64,000 nt of DNA from Rheinheimera sp. SA_1. Its GTDB lineage: Bacteria; Pseudomonadota; Gammaproteobacteria; Enterobacterales; Alteromonadaceae. Every line of letters begins with the position of its first letter. Position 1 is the stretch's first letter. The stretch covers positions 186,001-250,000 of the forward strand of contig NZ_LXWK01000018.1 of assembly GCF_001669775.1 (NCBI RefSeq). The letters run 5' to 3'. This document shows positions 44,226 through 53,269 of the stretch, piece after piece. The translations under genes were made by a program, and so were the position numbers. The notes under the pieces were generated by a model, which was not told the DNA's origin, made no database searches, and saw nothing but the letters and a program-made list of their open reading frames with translations.

Positions 44226-44254
44226 ATGGTAGCTAAATACAGCTTAACAAGCAA
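44226..44254 (-). promoter_or_regulatory. possible promoter of the YD-tail array
   Basis: On the minus strand TTGCTT (44254-44249) and TACCAT (44231-44226) are 17 bases apart. Transcription would start near 44219, ahead of the first tail protein. The -10 box is not strong. Confidence 0.4.
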
Positions 44255-44656
44255 TTTTAGTTAAATTTTTGGCTGTAACGAATTAACAATTTCGTTGGAG
44301 CTATTTGAGATTAAAAAAATCTATTTAATTACAGGTGGTTAAAAAATGCCAGTAAGATGGCCTAAGCAGAGGTCGGGAGCATTCCTTTAGACTTTGTGAT
44401 TTAGACTAAGAGCTTAAGCATTAGTCGCAATGTTCGTAGCACGAAGGCGCCAACTCAGCATTTCGCAACATTATACTTCGATCAACTACGCCCACGATAT
44501 TCTCAGCCGATGCGCCAAACAGATAGTTAGCAACAAGAATCTGCAAAAATTAATGTCTTAATAATCAGACAGCCACGGCCTTAATTATTTAAGGGAAAAA
44601 GCTTTTTCAATGCCAGTACTGCGAGTTGGGGCAATGACGAGCAATACATTTTTAGT

Positions 44657-44692
44657 ATCGGAATCGGAATCGGAATCGGAATCGGAATCGGA
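44657..44692. repeat. six tandem copies of ATCGGA
   Basis: Six exact hexamers run from 44657 to 44692, followed by seven T residues. The tract is in the gap before the YD-tail array (44215-44845), about 400 bases upstream of its likely promoter. The gap also holds a small hairpin at 44579-44594 next to an AAAAAGCTTTTT palindrome. No gene was found there. Confidence 0.9.
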
Positions 44693-44760
44693 TTTTTTTA
44701 GAACTGACGCCAGGTAAATCAAAGGCTCAGCCCTATGACCAAACCTTTGTTATAAGTATG

Positions 44761-44788
44761 AACCGGAGCGCTAAACTCCGGTTTTATT
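44761..44788. terminator. hairpin after the M13 peptidase gene
   Basis: AACCGGAG (44761-44768) pairs with CTCCGGTT (44776-44783). The plus strand continues TTTTATT from 44782, so the best T-run is for plus-strand transcripts, though the hairpin lies just beyond the end of the minus-strand peptidase gene. It may act in both directions. Confidence 0.5.
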
Positions 44789-44845
44789 AGCAGAACAGAC
44801 CATTCGCGGTAGTCTAAACAGCGAACATCCAGATTAAAAACCGCA

Positions 44846-46909
44846 TTACCAGATTTTCACCCGCACATCGTCCGGACGGTGCATACCATCACCCGGCTTC
44901 ACGTCGTACGCCTGATAAAACTCCGGCATATTCGATAACACACCTTGTACCCGGTACATGCCAGGTGAGTGTGGACCGGTGATCACTTGCTGACGCAGTG
45001 CTTCATCACGGAATTTCACTCGCCATACCTGTGCCCAGCCGATAAAAAAGCGTTTTTCACCGGTAAAACCATCTATCACCGGCGCTGGTTTGCCTTGCAA
45101 AGAGGTCTGGTACGCGCGATAAGCAACTGTCAAACCACCGAGGTCAGCGATATTTTCACCCAGACCCAAAGCACCTTGCAGTTTTAAATCATCAATTGGA
45201 TTAAAAGCACTGTACTGATCAACCATCAGTTGCGCTCGTTGCTGGAATTGTTCACCATCTGCTGGCGACCACCAATCCCGTAAGTTGCCATCACCATCCG
45301 AACGACGGCCCTGATCGTCAAAACCATGAGTAATTTCATGGCCAATGACACCACCGATGGCACCATAATTCACCGCATCATCGGCATCGACGTTAAAAAA
45401 TGGTGGTTGCAGAATGGCGGCCGGGAACACAATTTCATTCAAGGTGGAACTGTAATAAGCATTCACCGTTTGTGGCGTCATGCCCCACTCGCTGCGATCG
45501 ACCGGTTTACCCAGTTTGTCCACCATCCGCTGATATTCGCACTGACTGCTTCGCTGCATATTGCCGATCAAATCATCTGCACTGATAGTTAAACAGTCAT
45601 AGTTGCGCCACACGTCAGGGTAACCAATTTTAGTATTAAATTTTTTCAGTTTTTCCTGTGCCGCCACTTTGGTTTCAGCACTCATCCATTCAAGTTCATT
45701 GATGGCTTGCTCAAAAGCGACCCGCAGATTTTTGATCAACTGATCCATCCGCTCTTTTGCCTGCGGTTTAAAGTAGTTTTCAACATACATTTTGCCAACC
45801 ATAAAACCCAGCGCGGTATTAACGGCTTCAACAGCGCGTTCCTCGCGTGGTTTCTGCTCTTGTAAACCACTTAACACCCGACCGTAAAAATCGAAGCTGG
45901 CTTGATCAAAACCACTACTCAACAGGCTGGCGTGGTTTCGCAATAAATGAAACTTCAAATAGGTTTGCCATTGAGCCAGGGTCACTTGTTGTGAAATGCT
46001 GGCAAAAGCGGTGAAATACGTTGGTTGGCGCACAACTACATCGGAAACTGCGCCTAATTTGGCGGCGCTGGTAAATGCATGCCAGTCAAAACCAGGAGCC
46101 TGAGCAGCCAGTTCAGCCAGGGTCATTTTGTTGTAGGTGGCATTACGGTCGCGATTCTGTACCAGGCTCCACTGTGCTTCCGCCAACTTTGTTTCTACTT
46201 CGAATACCGTAGTTGCAGCTGCCGCACCATTTTCCCACCCAGCCAGCTCCCAGAATTTTGCGATCATCCACTGATACTGTTTTTTGATTTGTTCAGATTT
46301 TTCATCTGTTTTCAGATAATAATCGCGGTCCGGCAAACCCAAGCCGGACTGACTGGCGCCAACGATATATTGATCAGAATTTTTCTGATCCTGACTGACA
46401 AATAACGATACTGGTGTGCCATAACGTTCGGCTTGTAAGGTGCCCCAAAAAGTTGCCAAATCAGTAGCAGATTTCAGGTTGTCGATGGCGGCAAGGCTTG
46501 GCTGCAGAGGGGTTAAGCCGAGGCTGTCAATTTTGGCGGTGTCCAGATAAGCACGGTATAAATCACCAATTTTCTGAGCATCAGTGCCGGCTTCGGCTGG
46601 TTTGGCGGCTGCTTCTTTGATCAGCGTCAGCACATGCTTATCTGCTTCTTCCCGCAGCTCGTTAAAACTGCCCCAGCTGGCTTTGTCGGCTGGAATGTCA
46701 GTTTTTGCTAACCAGTTGCCGTTTACATAACGGAAAAAGTCTTGCTGAGGTTTGATTTGTGTATCCAGATTTGCCAGTTCAATCCCAGATTTGGCGGCGA
46801 TTACTGCAACTTCTGCCGGTGCAGTAACGGCGGGTTCTGCGGCGCGTTCACAGGCTGTCAAGCCGAGGGCGGCGGCGATGCTAAAGGCAATGAGTGTTTT
46901 TTTATTCAT
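44846..46909 (-). CDS. M13 family metallopeptidase lipoprotein (neprilysin/PepO-like)
   Basis: This 687-residue peptidase has a lipoprotein signal (AALGLTACERA, cysteine near residue 20), so it is a periplasmic or outer-membrane-anchored enzyme. The N-terminal M13 domain starts near DTQIKPQQDFFRYVNGNWLA. The zinc site is IGHEITHGFDDQGRRSDGDG, with HEITH as HExxH, and the third ligand lies in LGENIADLGGLTVAYRAY (ENIADLGG). VNAYYSSTLNEIVFPA is the conserved substrate-binding block. The end, RVKIW, matches the usual M13 C-terminal tryptophan. The ATG at 46909 begins the signal peptide. It probably degrades short peptides. Confidence 0.93.
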   Translation of the reverse strand: MNKKTLIAFSIAAALGLTACERAAEPAVTAPAEVAVIAAKSGIELANLDTQIKPQQDFFRYVNGNWLAKTDIPADKASWGSFNELREEADKHVLTLIKEAAAKPAEAGTDAQKIGDLYRAYLDTAKIDSLGLTPLQPSLAAIDNLKSATDLATFWGTLQAERYGTPVSLFVSQDQKNSDQYIVGASQSGLGLPDRDYYLKTDEKSEQIKKQYQWMIAKFWELAGWENGAAAATTVFEVETKLAEAQWSLVQNRDRNATYNKMTLAELAAQAPGFDWHAFTSAAKLGAVSDVVVRQPTYFTAFASISQQVTLAQWQTYLKFHLLRNHASLLSSGFDQASFDFYGRVLSGLQEQKPREERAVEAVNTALGFMVGKMYVENYFKPQAKERMDQLIKNLRVAFEQAINELEWMSAETKVAAQEKLKKFNTKIGYPDVWRNYDCLTISADDLIGNMQRSSQCEYQRMVDKLGKPVDRSEWGMTPQTVNAYYSSTLNEIVFPAAILQPPFFNVDADDAVNYGAIGGVIGHEITHGFDDQGRRSDGDGNLRDWWSPADGEQFQQRAQLMVDQYSAFNPIDDLKLQGALGLGENIADLGGLTVAYRAYQTSLQGKPAPVIDGFTGEKRFFIGWAQVWRVKFRDEALRQQVITGPHSPGMYRVQGVLSNMPEFYQAYDVKPGDGMHRPDDVRVKIW

Positions 46910-47063
46910 GGTTTTATCCTGCTGTAGCGACAAAAGAAGATTTCAGGCCGAGTGTAGTGAAACAACATTGATTGTCCAGCCTGCAACACGTCTGTGGCAG
47001 GCTTCTGCGATAAAACGATGATTTGACGGGGTTATTGCCGGTGATGTTCACCAGAAAAGGAAC

Positions 47064-47112
47064 GGCGCAACCGCAGTTTTGCTGGTTTTATGCTGCAGTT
47101 GCGCCGCTTTTT
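47064..47112. terminator. hairpin between the M13 peptidase and chemoreceptor genes
   Basis: GGCGCAAC (47064-47071) pairs with GTTGCGCC (47098-47105). Six T residues follow on the plus strand; on the minus strand the stem is followed by GTTCCTTTTC. Placed after the chemoreceptor stop codon, it probably ends that minus-strand transcript and may work both ways. Confidence 0.55.
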
Positions 47113-47133
47113 TCCTGCGGTATATGCCTAAAA

Positions 47134-48759
47134 TTACACCTGATAGGCTGAAGTCTGTGTCCGCAATTTCGCGGCCAGCTCGGCCAATGAACCACTGGCT
47201 TCGGCACTATGCTGCGCACTGCGGGTGACTTCACCGATACTGATACTAAACTCGCTGATATTTTTGTTGATGTCTTCGGCGACTATGGTTTGCTCCTCCG
47301 TTGCCGCCGAAATTTGTACGTTCATATCAACGATAGTGCCGACTGAACTTCTGATTTCGCCAAGCACTTCACCAGCTTGTTGCGCATTGTGCACGCTGCT
47401 GTCGGCATGGGTTTGTGACTGTGCCATGGCGGTCACTGCTTCTTTGGCAGCAGACTGTAGGTTTTCAATCATGGTGCGGATCGACTCGGTGGCTTTTTGA
47501 GTATTGGTGGCGAGGGTACGCACTTCGTCAGCCACCACGGCAAAACCACGACCGGCTTCACCGGCCCGTGCCGCTTCAATGGCAGCATTTAACGCCAGTA
47601 AGTTGGTTTGTGCAGCAATCGATTGGATCACCGCCAGCACCTGGCTAATTTTTTCCGACTCGCCATTAAGCTGCTCTATCACCTGGCTGGCGCCTTTAAT
47701 TGCAGACGACAATTGTTCAATCGCCTGAATATTCAAGGTCACTTTGTCGTAACCACTCTGGGTTTTTTCGTCGGCCTGATTGGCGCGCTCGGACGTTGCC
47801 AAAGCACTGGATGCCACTTCCTGAATCGCCGCCGACATTTGGTTGATCGCTGTAGCAATGAGGTTGGCTTGTTGCTCCTGCGCAAAAGCCGTGGTGCTGA
47901 CTTGCTGGCTGATGCTGCTCATTTCTTCAGAAGCTGCCGCCAGCATCGTCACCGCCGAACCAAGCTCAGTGAAAAACTGCTGCACCCTGCTGATGGTTTG
48001 ATTAAACGATTCGGCGGTTTCGGCAATTTCATCCTGGCCAATCGCTTTGACCCGTAGCCGCAAATCTGAATTTTGTCCGACGTGGGTAATAACGTTGCGT
48101 AAATCAGACAATGGCCGCTGAATAGAGCTATAAACCAGCCGCGCCAGAATCGTCAGCGAAATCACCACCAAACTAACCAGAATAATAAACATCTGCATCG
48201 TACCGGCGGCAGTATCGTGTGCATGTTTGGTGTAAAGCTGTGCTTCATCCAGCTGCAGCTGAATCAGCTTATCCAATGCCTGACTCAATGGATCAGCGAC
48301 AGCATACAATTGTTGATTAAATTCATTGTTTTCAAGTTTTAAAATTGAAGCATCATCAATCGCTGTGCGGTACTGCACAATTTGCTGCTGCCATTTAGAA
48401 ATCCAATCTTCCGCTTTCTCCGCGAGGCCACGTTCATCGTCGGTCAGTTTAGTGGTTCGAAATGCCTGCCATGAATCGGCGGCGATGGTGGTGGCCTGTT
48501 GGATTTGCGCTGAAGCTGCTCTGGCATCCAGCAAACCGGCACGGTGTTTATGCAGAGTGTCCACCACGGTCACAGCGTAAGCATCTGATACTGCTTTAAT
48601 TTGCTGCAATGGTTTCACTCGGTCTGTAAACAGACTATCCACCCCAGTCGCTAATTCACGCATATTCAGAATGGAAACAAGGCTTAAAAATATCAGCACT
48701 AGCAACGGCAGTGCTGCCAGCACAATTAACCGGCTTCGGACTTTGAATTGATTCAACAT
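47134..48759 (-). CDS. methyl-accepting chemotaxis protein
   Basis: This 541-residue chemoreceptor has a first membrane helix ([20 protein letters not shown]), a four-helix-bundle sensor ([20 protein letters not shown] near its start), a second helix ([20 protein letters not shown]) and a HAMP domain ([20 protein letters not shown]). The signalling tip is intact: [20 protein letters not shown] and [16 protein letters not shown]. The ATG at 48759 with GAGGTG upstream is preferred to a GTG nine bases earlier. It is a likely paralogue of the receptor at 20584-22224. The ligand is unknown. No che genes are in the window. Confidence 0.93.
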   Translation of the reverse strand: MLNQFKVRSRLIVLAALPLLVLIFLSLVSILNMRELATGVDSLFTDRVKPLQQIKAVSDAYAVTVVDTLHKHRAGLLDARAASAQIQQATTIAADSWQAFRTTKLTDDERGLAEKAEDWISKWQQQIVQYRTAIDDASILKLENNEFNQQLYAVADPLSQALDKLIQLQLDEAQLYTKHAHDTAAGTMQMFIILVSLVVISLTILARLVYSSIQRPLSDLRNVITHVGQNSDLRLRVKAIGQDEIAETAESFNQTISRVQQFFTELGSAVTMLAAASEEMSSISQQVSTTAFAQEQQANLIATAINQMSAAIQEVASSALATSERANQADEKTQSGYDKVTLNIQAIEQLSSAIKGASQVIEQLNGESEKISQVLAVIQSIAAQTNLLALNAAIEAARAGEAGRGFAVVADEVRTLATNTQKATESIRTMIENLQSAAKEAVTAMAQSQTHADSSVHNAQQAGEVLGEIRSSVGTIVDMNVQISAATEEQTIVAEDINKNISEFSISIGEVTRSAQHSAEASGSLAELAAKLRTQTSAYQV

Positions 48760-48953
48760 TTGATGCACCTCAAAAATACCATTATTTAACAGATCCTTAG
48801 GCTAATTTTCTCCACTCAGTTTTAGCTTAGTTCAGGTTTAAGGATTTGTCGTTTTTGTACCTTCCCTGGACATCGGATGCGGCTTGATTGCGTTTTGCCG
48901 GTAAATTCTGGATGATAGCGCCAGCAAAACCACAACTCATTTAAGGATCAATA

Positions 48954-49367
48954 ATGTCTGCAACCTTGCTTGCTTCAATTGCCGGTTTACCAAGTTTTCT
49001 AAGTTTCTTTTTTCTCGCTGTCTTGTTGTTGTTGTTATTCGCCCGCATTTATAGCTGGTTGACGCCGCATGATGAAGTCACGCTGATCCAGGCCAATAAT
49101 CCGGCGGCAGCCGTTGCTTTTGGCGGAGCACTGATTGGTTTTGGTTTACCGTTAGCCAGCGCCATCACCCACTCCATTTCGTTAGCCGATTGTGCCATTT
49201 GGGGCGCAATCGCCTTAGTTATCCAGAGCCTGACATTTGTGGCGGTACGGCTGACCATTCGCCGGTTGCCGGAACGTATTACCCAGGGCGAACTGGCAGC
49301 GGGTATTTTTTCTGCCTGTTGCTCAGTGACGGTTGGCCTGATCAACTCGGCCAGCATGACGTTTTAA
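48954..49367 (+). CDS. DUF350 domain membrane protein
   Basis: This 137-residue protein has four transmembrane segments, starting with LPSFLSFFFLAVLLLLLFAR. The DUF350 hallmarks are the LIQANNPAAAVAFGGALIGF block and VRLTIRRLPERITQGELAAG with a later SVTVGLINSASMTF. AAGGATC precedes the ATG. It is followed by ygiB and ygiC in an order known from many proteobacteria, where the three genes form a conserved operon. The function of DUF350 is not firmly known; a role in the membrane with the YgiC-type ligase is inferred from linkage. Confidence 0.87.
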   Translation: MSATLLASIAGLPSFLSFFFLAVLLLLLFARIYSWLTPHDEVTLIQANNPAAAVAFGGALIGFGLPLASAITHSISLADCAIWGAIALVIQSLTFVAVRLTIRRLPERITQGELAAGIFSACCSVTVGLINSASMTF

Positions 49368-49404
49368 CGAGCATGACGTGTTAACCAGCTAGACGTTTTA
49401 AGGA
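49354..49404 (+). repeat. three tandem 17-bp imperfect repeats before ygiB
   Basis: The units are GCATGACGTTTTAACGA (49354-49370), GCATGACGTGTTAACCA (49371-49387) and GCTAGACGTTTTAAGGA (49388-49404). The first includes the DUF350 stop codon and the third provides the AAGGA of the ygiB ribosome site. The gap between the genes seems to have grown by duplication of the end of the DUF350 gene. Confidence 0.85.
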
Positions 49405-49410
49405 GTAGTT

Positions 49411-50028
49411 ATGTCGAATTCACTCAAGCGCAGTAAAAAAGCCGCCCTGATCCTGATGGTTCCCACCGCAACTTTATTGTTGGCTGGCTGTGGCAGCGAA
49501 GAGCCAGTACAAACTGCGGTTTATCAAAATGCCGAAGAGTGCGCGGCTTTTTACAATCCACCGGCTGAATGTAATGCCGAATTTGCCAAAGCACAGGAAC
49601 TGCATGCGCAAGTGGCGCCGAAGTATCAAAGTAAAACTGAATGTGAAACCGATTTTGGTGCTGGAAATTGTGAGATGCCAGCAACAGCGGCGGTCAGCAC
49701 TGATCCAAATGCACCGGTGCAACAGCAGCAACAAGCCAGTTCAGGCTTTTTTATGCCAATGATGATGGGCTTTTTAGCCGGTCAGATGCTGAACCGGGGT
49801 GGCGCCGGTCAGGCTGCACCACAAAAATCAGTTCCCACCCAACCGTTGTACAAATCACGGGATGATCAAAGCACCTATCGTACGGCCAGCAATCAACCGG
49901 TGGCGCGTCAGTCGGGCGTGACGTCTGTGATGCCATCGCAGATGCAGCCAAAAGCCGGCAATGTGGTCAGGCGGGGGGGGTTTGGCGCGCAGGCTCAGCA
50001 ACGCCAGTCCATGACCAGTGGCGGTTGA
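49411..50028 (+). CDS. ygiB: DUF1190 (YgiB) family lipoprotein
   Basis: This 205-residue protein starts MSNSLKRSKKAALILMVPTA and has a lipobox TLLLAGC with the cysteine near residue 27. The YgiB pattern includes YQNAEECAAFYNPPAECNAE and paired cysteines in SKTECETDFGAGNCEMPA. A Gln/Met-rich region with a short hydrophobic segment (GFFMPMMMGFLAGQMLNRGG) and an Arg/Ser/Gly-rich C terminus follow. AAGGAG precedes the ATG. It is the middle gene of the DUF350-ygiB-ygiC operon. Its function is unknown; it is often an envelope lipoprotein predicted to work with the YgiC ligase. A run of eight G residues lies near 49972-49979. Confidence 0.85.
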   Translation: MSNSLKRSKKAALILMVPTATLLLAGCGSEEPVQTAVYQNAEECAAFYNPPAECNAEFAKAQELHAQVAPKYQSKTECETDFGAGNCEMPATAAVSTDPNAPVQQQQQASSGFFMPMMMGFLAGQMLNRGGAGQAAPQKSVPTQPLYKSRDDQSTYRTASNQPVARQSGVTSVMPSQMQPKAGNVVRRGGFGAQAQQRQSMTSGG

Positions 50029-50034
50029 TACCTG

Positions 50035-51189
50035 ATGAAGAAAATTGCGATAGAACAACGCCCGGGTTGGCGTGAATATGCGGAAAGTGTTGGTTTTGAT
50101 TTCCACACTTTTGACGGCGAACCGTACTGGGATGAAACCGGTTATTACCAGTTCAGCATGCGTCAGATTGAAGATGATTTAGAAGCGCCGACTGAAGAAC
50201 TGCATCAGATGGCGTTGTCGTTAATCCCTGACATTCTGGCCGATGAACAAAAGCTCATCGCGCTAGATGTGCCACCCGCCTATTGGGACTGGCTGGCTGA
50301 ATCCTGGCGTACGTCCCAACCACATTTATACGGTCGTCTCGATTTAGCTTACAACGGTCAGGGCCCGGCGAAATTACTGGAACTGAACTACGACACCCCA
50401 ACTTCGTTATTTGAAACCGGTTTTTTCCAGTGGGTCTGGCTGGAAGATCAACAAATGCGTGGCCGTTTGCCACAAGGTGCTGATCAATTTAACTCGCTGC
50501 AAGACAAGCTGGAACAAGCCTTTGCTAACATGCCACTGCGTCAGCCGTGTTATTTCAGTAGCGTTGAAGGCAATATTGAAGACAAAGGCACCATCAATTA
50601 TTTAATGGATATCGCCAGTCAGGCGGGCATCGACTGCCGTTATTTACCGCTGGAACAGTTAGGTGAAATTGATGGTCAGTTAGTTGATAGCCAAAATTAT
50701 CCGATCCAGGCGATGTTTAAACTGTATCCGTGGGAATTTATGCTGCGGGAAGAGTTTGGCGCACATTTGTTGACATCCAACACACAGTGGCTGGAACCTG
50801 CCTGGAAAATGTTGTTATCAAACAAAGGCATCCTGCCGTTGTTGTGGCAAAAATTCCAGAATCACCCGAATTTGCTACCGGCGTTTTTCGAAGCTGCTGA
50901 TAGCAAACCGTTAGGGCAAGGTTGGGTCCGTAAACCCCTGTATTCGCGTGAAGGCGCCAATATCGAATTGATTGACCAGCAAGGGCAACGTTTAGTGGTA
51001 GATGGCCCTTATACCGATGCGCCTTTTATCCGCCAGGCGTTCACACCGTTGCCAAAATTTGATCAGAGTTTTACCTTGATCGGATCCTGGCTGGTCGGCG
51101 ATGCGGCCGCAGGTATAGGCATCCGCGAAGATGCCACCTTAATTACCAAAGACAGTTCGCGGTTTTTACCGCATATTATTTTGGACTAG
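50035..51189 (+). CDS. ygiC: glutathionylspermidine synthase-like ATP-grasp protein
   Basis: This 384-residue protein matches YgiC/YjfC, relatives of the synthetase half of glutathionylspermidine synthase, an ATP-grasp enzyme. Signature stretches are RPGWREYAESVGFDFHTFDG, KLLELNYDTPTSLFETGFFQ, PWEFMLREEFGAHLL and the nucleotide-binding GQGWVRKPLYSREGANIELI. The catalytic arrangement resembles the known synthetase, but the E. coli YgiC and YjfC proteins are reported to lack that activity as far as I recall, so the true substrate is uncertain. It starts six bases after ygiB and overlaps the convergent IalB gene by 14 bases. Confidence 0.9.
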   Translation: MKKIAIEQRPGWREYAESVGFDFHTFDGEPYWDETGYYQFSMRQIEDDLEAPTEELHQMALSLIPDILADEQKLIALDVPPAYWDWLAESWRTSQPHLYGRLDLAYNGQGPAKLLELNYDTPTSLFETGFFQWVWLEDQQMRGRLPQGADQFNSLQDKLEQAFANMPLRQPCYFSSVEGNIEDKGTINYLMDIASQAGIDCRYLPLEQLGEIDGQLVDSQNYPIQAMFKLYPWEFMLREEFGAHLLTSNTQWLEPAWKMLLSNKGILPLLWQKFQNHPNLLPAFFEAADSKPLGQGWVRKPLYSREGANIELIDQQGQRLVVDGPYTDAPFIRQAFTPLPKFDQSFTLIGSWLVGDAAAGIGIREDATLITKDSSRFLPHIILD

Positions 51190-51712
51190 GCTTCGCGCCG
51201 CCTTTCTCAAGTTCTGTTAAACCAGCTGCCAGGCCGTTAAGCAGAAAGGTAATTTTATTTGGCTTTTCATCTGTCGCAAAAAAACCGACATGCATGACTG
51301 GTTGATTGAGAATGGCGGCACGCATCTCCGCAGACATTTCAAACACGGCTTTACAACCACCAGGTAAACAAACCGTCATCGGTACTTCAGTACGATACTG
51401 GCCAATCGCCACGCCGACAGGCTTTTGCAGATAAACCCCCAGTGGAAAATTCAGCTGCACCACAATTGCTTTTGATTCAGCAACTTTCGCCATTTGCACC
51501 GCAAACCGCAAACCAGGCTTGGCAGGATCGGTCAGGTTTTGAGTTAACACACAATCTGGTTGGCAAAACATTTTCCAGTCGCCAAAACTGGTCTCATTGG
51601 CGTGCACTGATCCCGAAGCCAATAAACCGGCTCCGAACAAACACTGGGTCAGCCATTTGAAAACATCATGACGATGATTCTTGGTCGCGGCGGTTTTAAA
51701 TTGATTAATCAC
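51176..51712 (-). CDS. invasion associated locus B (IalB) family protein
   Basis: This 178-residue protein is started by GTG with AGGTG eight bases upstream. A signal peptide (LFGAGLLASGSVHA) is followed by the IalB-family domain: FGDWKMFCQPDCVLTQNL with a cysteine pair, KAIVVQLNFPLGVYLQKPVG, and CLPGGCKAVFEMSAEMRAAI with another. It is a periplasmic beta-sandwich protein first named for Bartonella invasion, but most relatives in environmental bacteria have no known role. Its 3' end overlaps ygiC on the other strand by 14 bases. Promoter signals were not identified. Confidence 0.85.
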   Translation of the reverse strand: MINQFKTAATKNHRHDVFKWLTQCLFGAGLLASGSVHANETSFGDWKMFCQPDCVLTQNLTDPAKPGLRFAVQMAKVAESKAIVVQLNFPLGVYLQKPVGVAIGQYRTEVPMTVCLPGGCKAVFEMSAEMRAAILNQPVMHVGFFATDEKPNKITFLLNGLAAGLTELEKGGAKPSPK

Positions 51713-51781
51713 GATGAGTCACCTGTGGATTGAGAACATGAAAACAGCACGATAAGTGTGACTGTCTATTTTCTGAACCTG

Positions 51782-51813
51782 AAAAAAAGAAACCCTGTCA
51801 TAAACAGGGTTTC
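51782..51813 (-). terminator. intrinsic terminator of the PEP-CTERM gene
   Basis: GAAACCCTG (51789-51797) pairs with CAGGGTTTC (51805-51813). On the minus strand the stem is followed by seven T residues in an eight-base run. It lies 55 bases beyond the PEP-CTERM gene stop. Confidence 0.85.
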
Positions 51814-51823
51814 TTCGTCAATA

Positions 51824-51853
51824 CATATACCCGTCATCCTTAAAGATTCGGGG
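51824..51853 (+). repeat. dispersed 30-bp repeat, copy 1
   Basis: The sequence beginning CATATACCCGTCATCC matches 23 of 30 positions with 60350-60379, including ATATACCC and TTAAAGAT. Both copies are intergenic. Similar short elements are scattered in Alteromonadales genomes as far as I recall; no function is known. Confidence 0.45.
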
Positions 51854-51867
51854 TTGTTGGCCGCAGA

Positions 51868-52866
51868 TTAAGCAGCTTTACGTTGACGACGGCTCATGGC
51901 TAAACCAAACAAGCCCAAGCCTAACAGCAGCACTGGAGCTGGAGCTGGCACGTCCGTTGGATCTGGCAGCGCTACACCACCAACACCAGAGAAACCGAAG
52001 ATAAAGGTTGGTGTTGCGTCACTACCGTTATCACTAGTGCCATCCTGATTTGCATCCAAGCCAGACCAGCCCAGAGAATACACTTCAGCACCAACTTCAC
52101 CTAAAGCGTTTAAAGCGGCTGTTTTATTACTGGCAGCACCATAGAAAATATCAAATGAATAAGTTCCACCTGCCACTAAAGCGCCGAAGTCAAAATCAAA
52201 GTTTGCACCGTGATCTGTTGGGCCAGCAGCAACGAAGTCACCGCTGACTGAGCCTGGGCAACCAGACAATGGGTTTGAGCTACAGAAACCGTCGTTACTG
52301 GCAGCCAGTACCGCAGTTGCAGCTGCAGTGCCACCGATAGTGACATATTCATTAAATGGTGATGGATCAGTATCCCAGTCGAAAGTACGGCGATACAACA
52401 GGTTGTTGATATCTGCTCCGCTGGTATTTTCGATGGTTACTTTAACCCGGAACAAATTGGCTGTTTCAGCTGCAAGAGCAAAAGAGTGCGTAATTTTTAA
52501 TGCAGAACCCATCAGCGTTGTTGAACTGGCAGTGCTTGCGGTAGAGCTGAACGAGTCCACTGATAAACCAGCAGTGCCAGCAGCGTTGTTCGCATAGCCT
52601 GAAGTATTATTGTCAGCGATGGCGACACCCCAGCCTTCACATAAACAGCCATGTGAAGTGGCTTCATATTCGCCATTGGCCGTTAAATAACGTAAACCAA
52701 CTGCCGTAGTTCCTGTCACTGAACCAATGTCACCACCGATGTTCAAATTGCCGTAGTCATCAACGCCTAATTTTACATTGCCGTCTGTGATGATTGCACT
52801 GGCATTTGCCTGCGCCATAGCGCCAAGCAGAATTGCCGTTGCAGTGAGAGTTTTGATGAATTTCAT
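51868..52866 (-). CDS. PEP-CTERM sorting domain protein
   Basis: This 332-residue secreted protein has a signal peptide (LTATAILLGAMAQANA) and a C-terminal sorting signal: the proline motif VPAPAP, a hydrophobic helix (VLLLGLGLFGLAMS) and the basic end RRQRKAA. An exosortase should process it; none is encoded in the window. The mature part is Thr/Ser/Ala-rich, beta-rich and poor in lysine (NIGGDIGSVTGTTAVGLRYL, RVKVTIENTSGADINNLLYR), fitting surface or exopolysaccharide association. AAGGA precedes the ATG. It is divergent from the chitinase genes and ends at a strong terminator, so it is likely a single-gene unit. Confidence 0.85.
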   Translation of the reverse strand: MKFIKTLTATAILLGAMAQANASAIITDGNVKLGVDDYGNLNIGGDIGSVTGTTAVGLRYLTANGEYEATSHGCLCEGWGVAIADNNTSGYANNAAGTAGLSVDSFSSTASTASSTTLMGSALKITHSFALAAETANLFRVKVTIENTSGADINNLLYRRTFDWDTDPSPFNEYVTIGGTAAATAVLAASNDGFCSSNPLSGCPGSVSGDFVAAGPTDHGANFDFDFGALVAGGTYSFDIFYGAASNKTAALNALGEVGAEVYSLGWSGLDANQDGTSDNGSDATPTFIFGFSGVGGVALPDPTDVPAPAPVLLLGLGLFGLAMSRRQRKAA

Positions 52867-53269
52867 ATAGATGTCCTTTGCTGCCTGTTTGATGCGTAAG
52901 TCGGCGTTTACTGTGGATCAGTATGGCTCGCCAGCACCCTGTTACAACAGTAAACTGCAGCATCCATGCCAACACCCATCCAGTTGATTTAATTGAATAA
53001 TTATTGAAATCAAATATGCTTTGTAATATTTTTTGACACCTGTAAACAAAATGAAAATGCAGTTATGGGTACATTGTTTCCATAAGTAATCCGCAATTCA
53101 CCCTGTTGGTAATTACATCTACCAAAACCATTCTTTCGTAAAGAAAAACATTAAAATTTAATTCAGTGAATACTGATTTTCTCCGCCAAATATCCCGTTA
53201 CTTTTCATTCATCTGCCTGCATGTCAAAAAACCATCATAAAAATATCACTAAATTAGCATCTTTTTGGT

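Noticed and set aside
44215-44845. Long gap before the YD-tail array checked for a hidden gene or RNA
   Set aside because: Only short frames, two small hairpins and the hexamer tract were found; no tRNA-like or known RNA fold was recognised.
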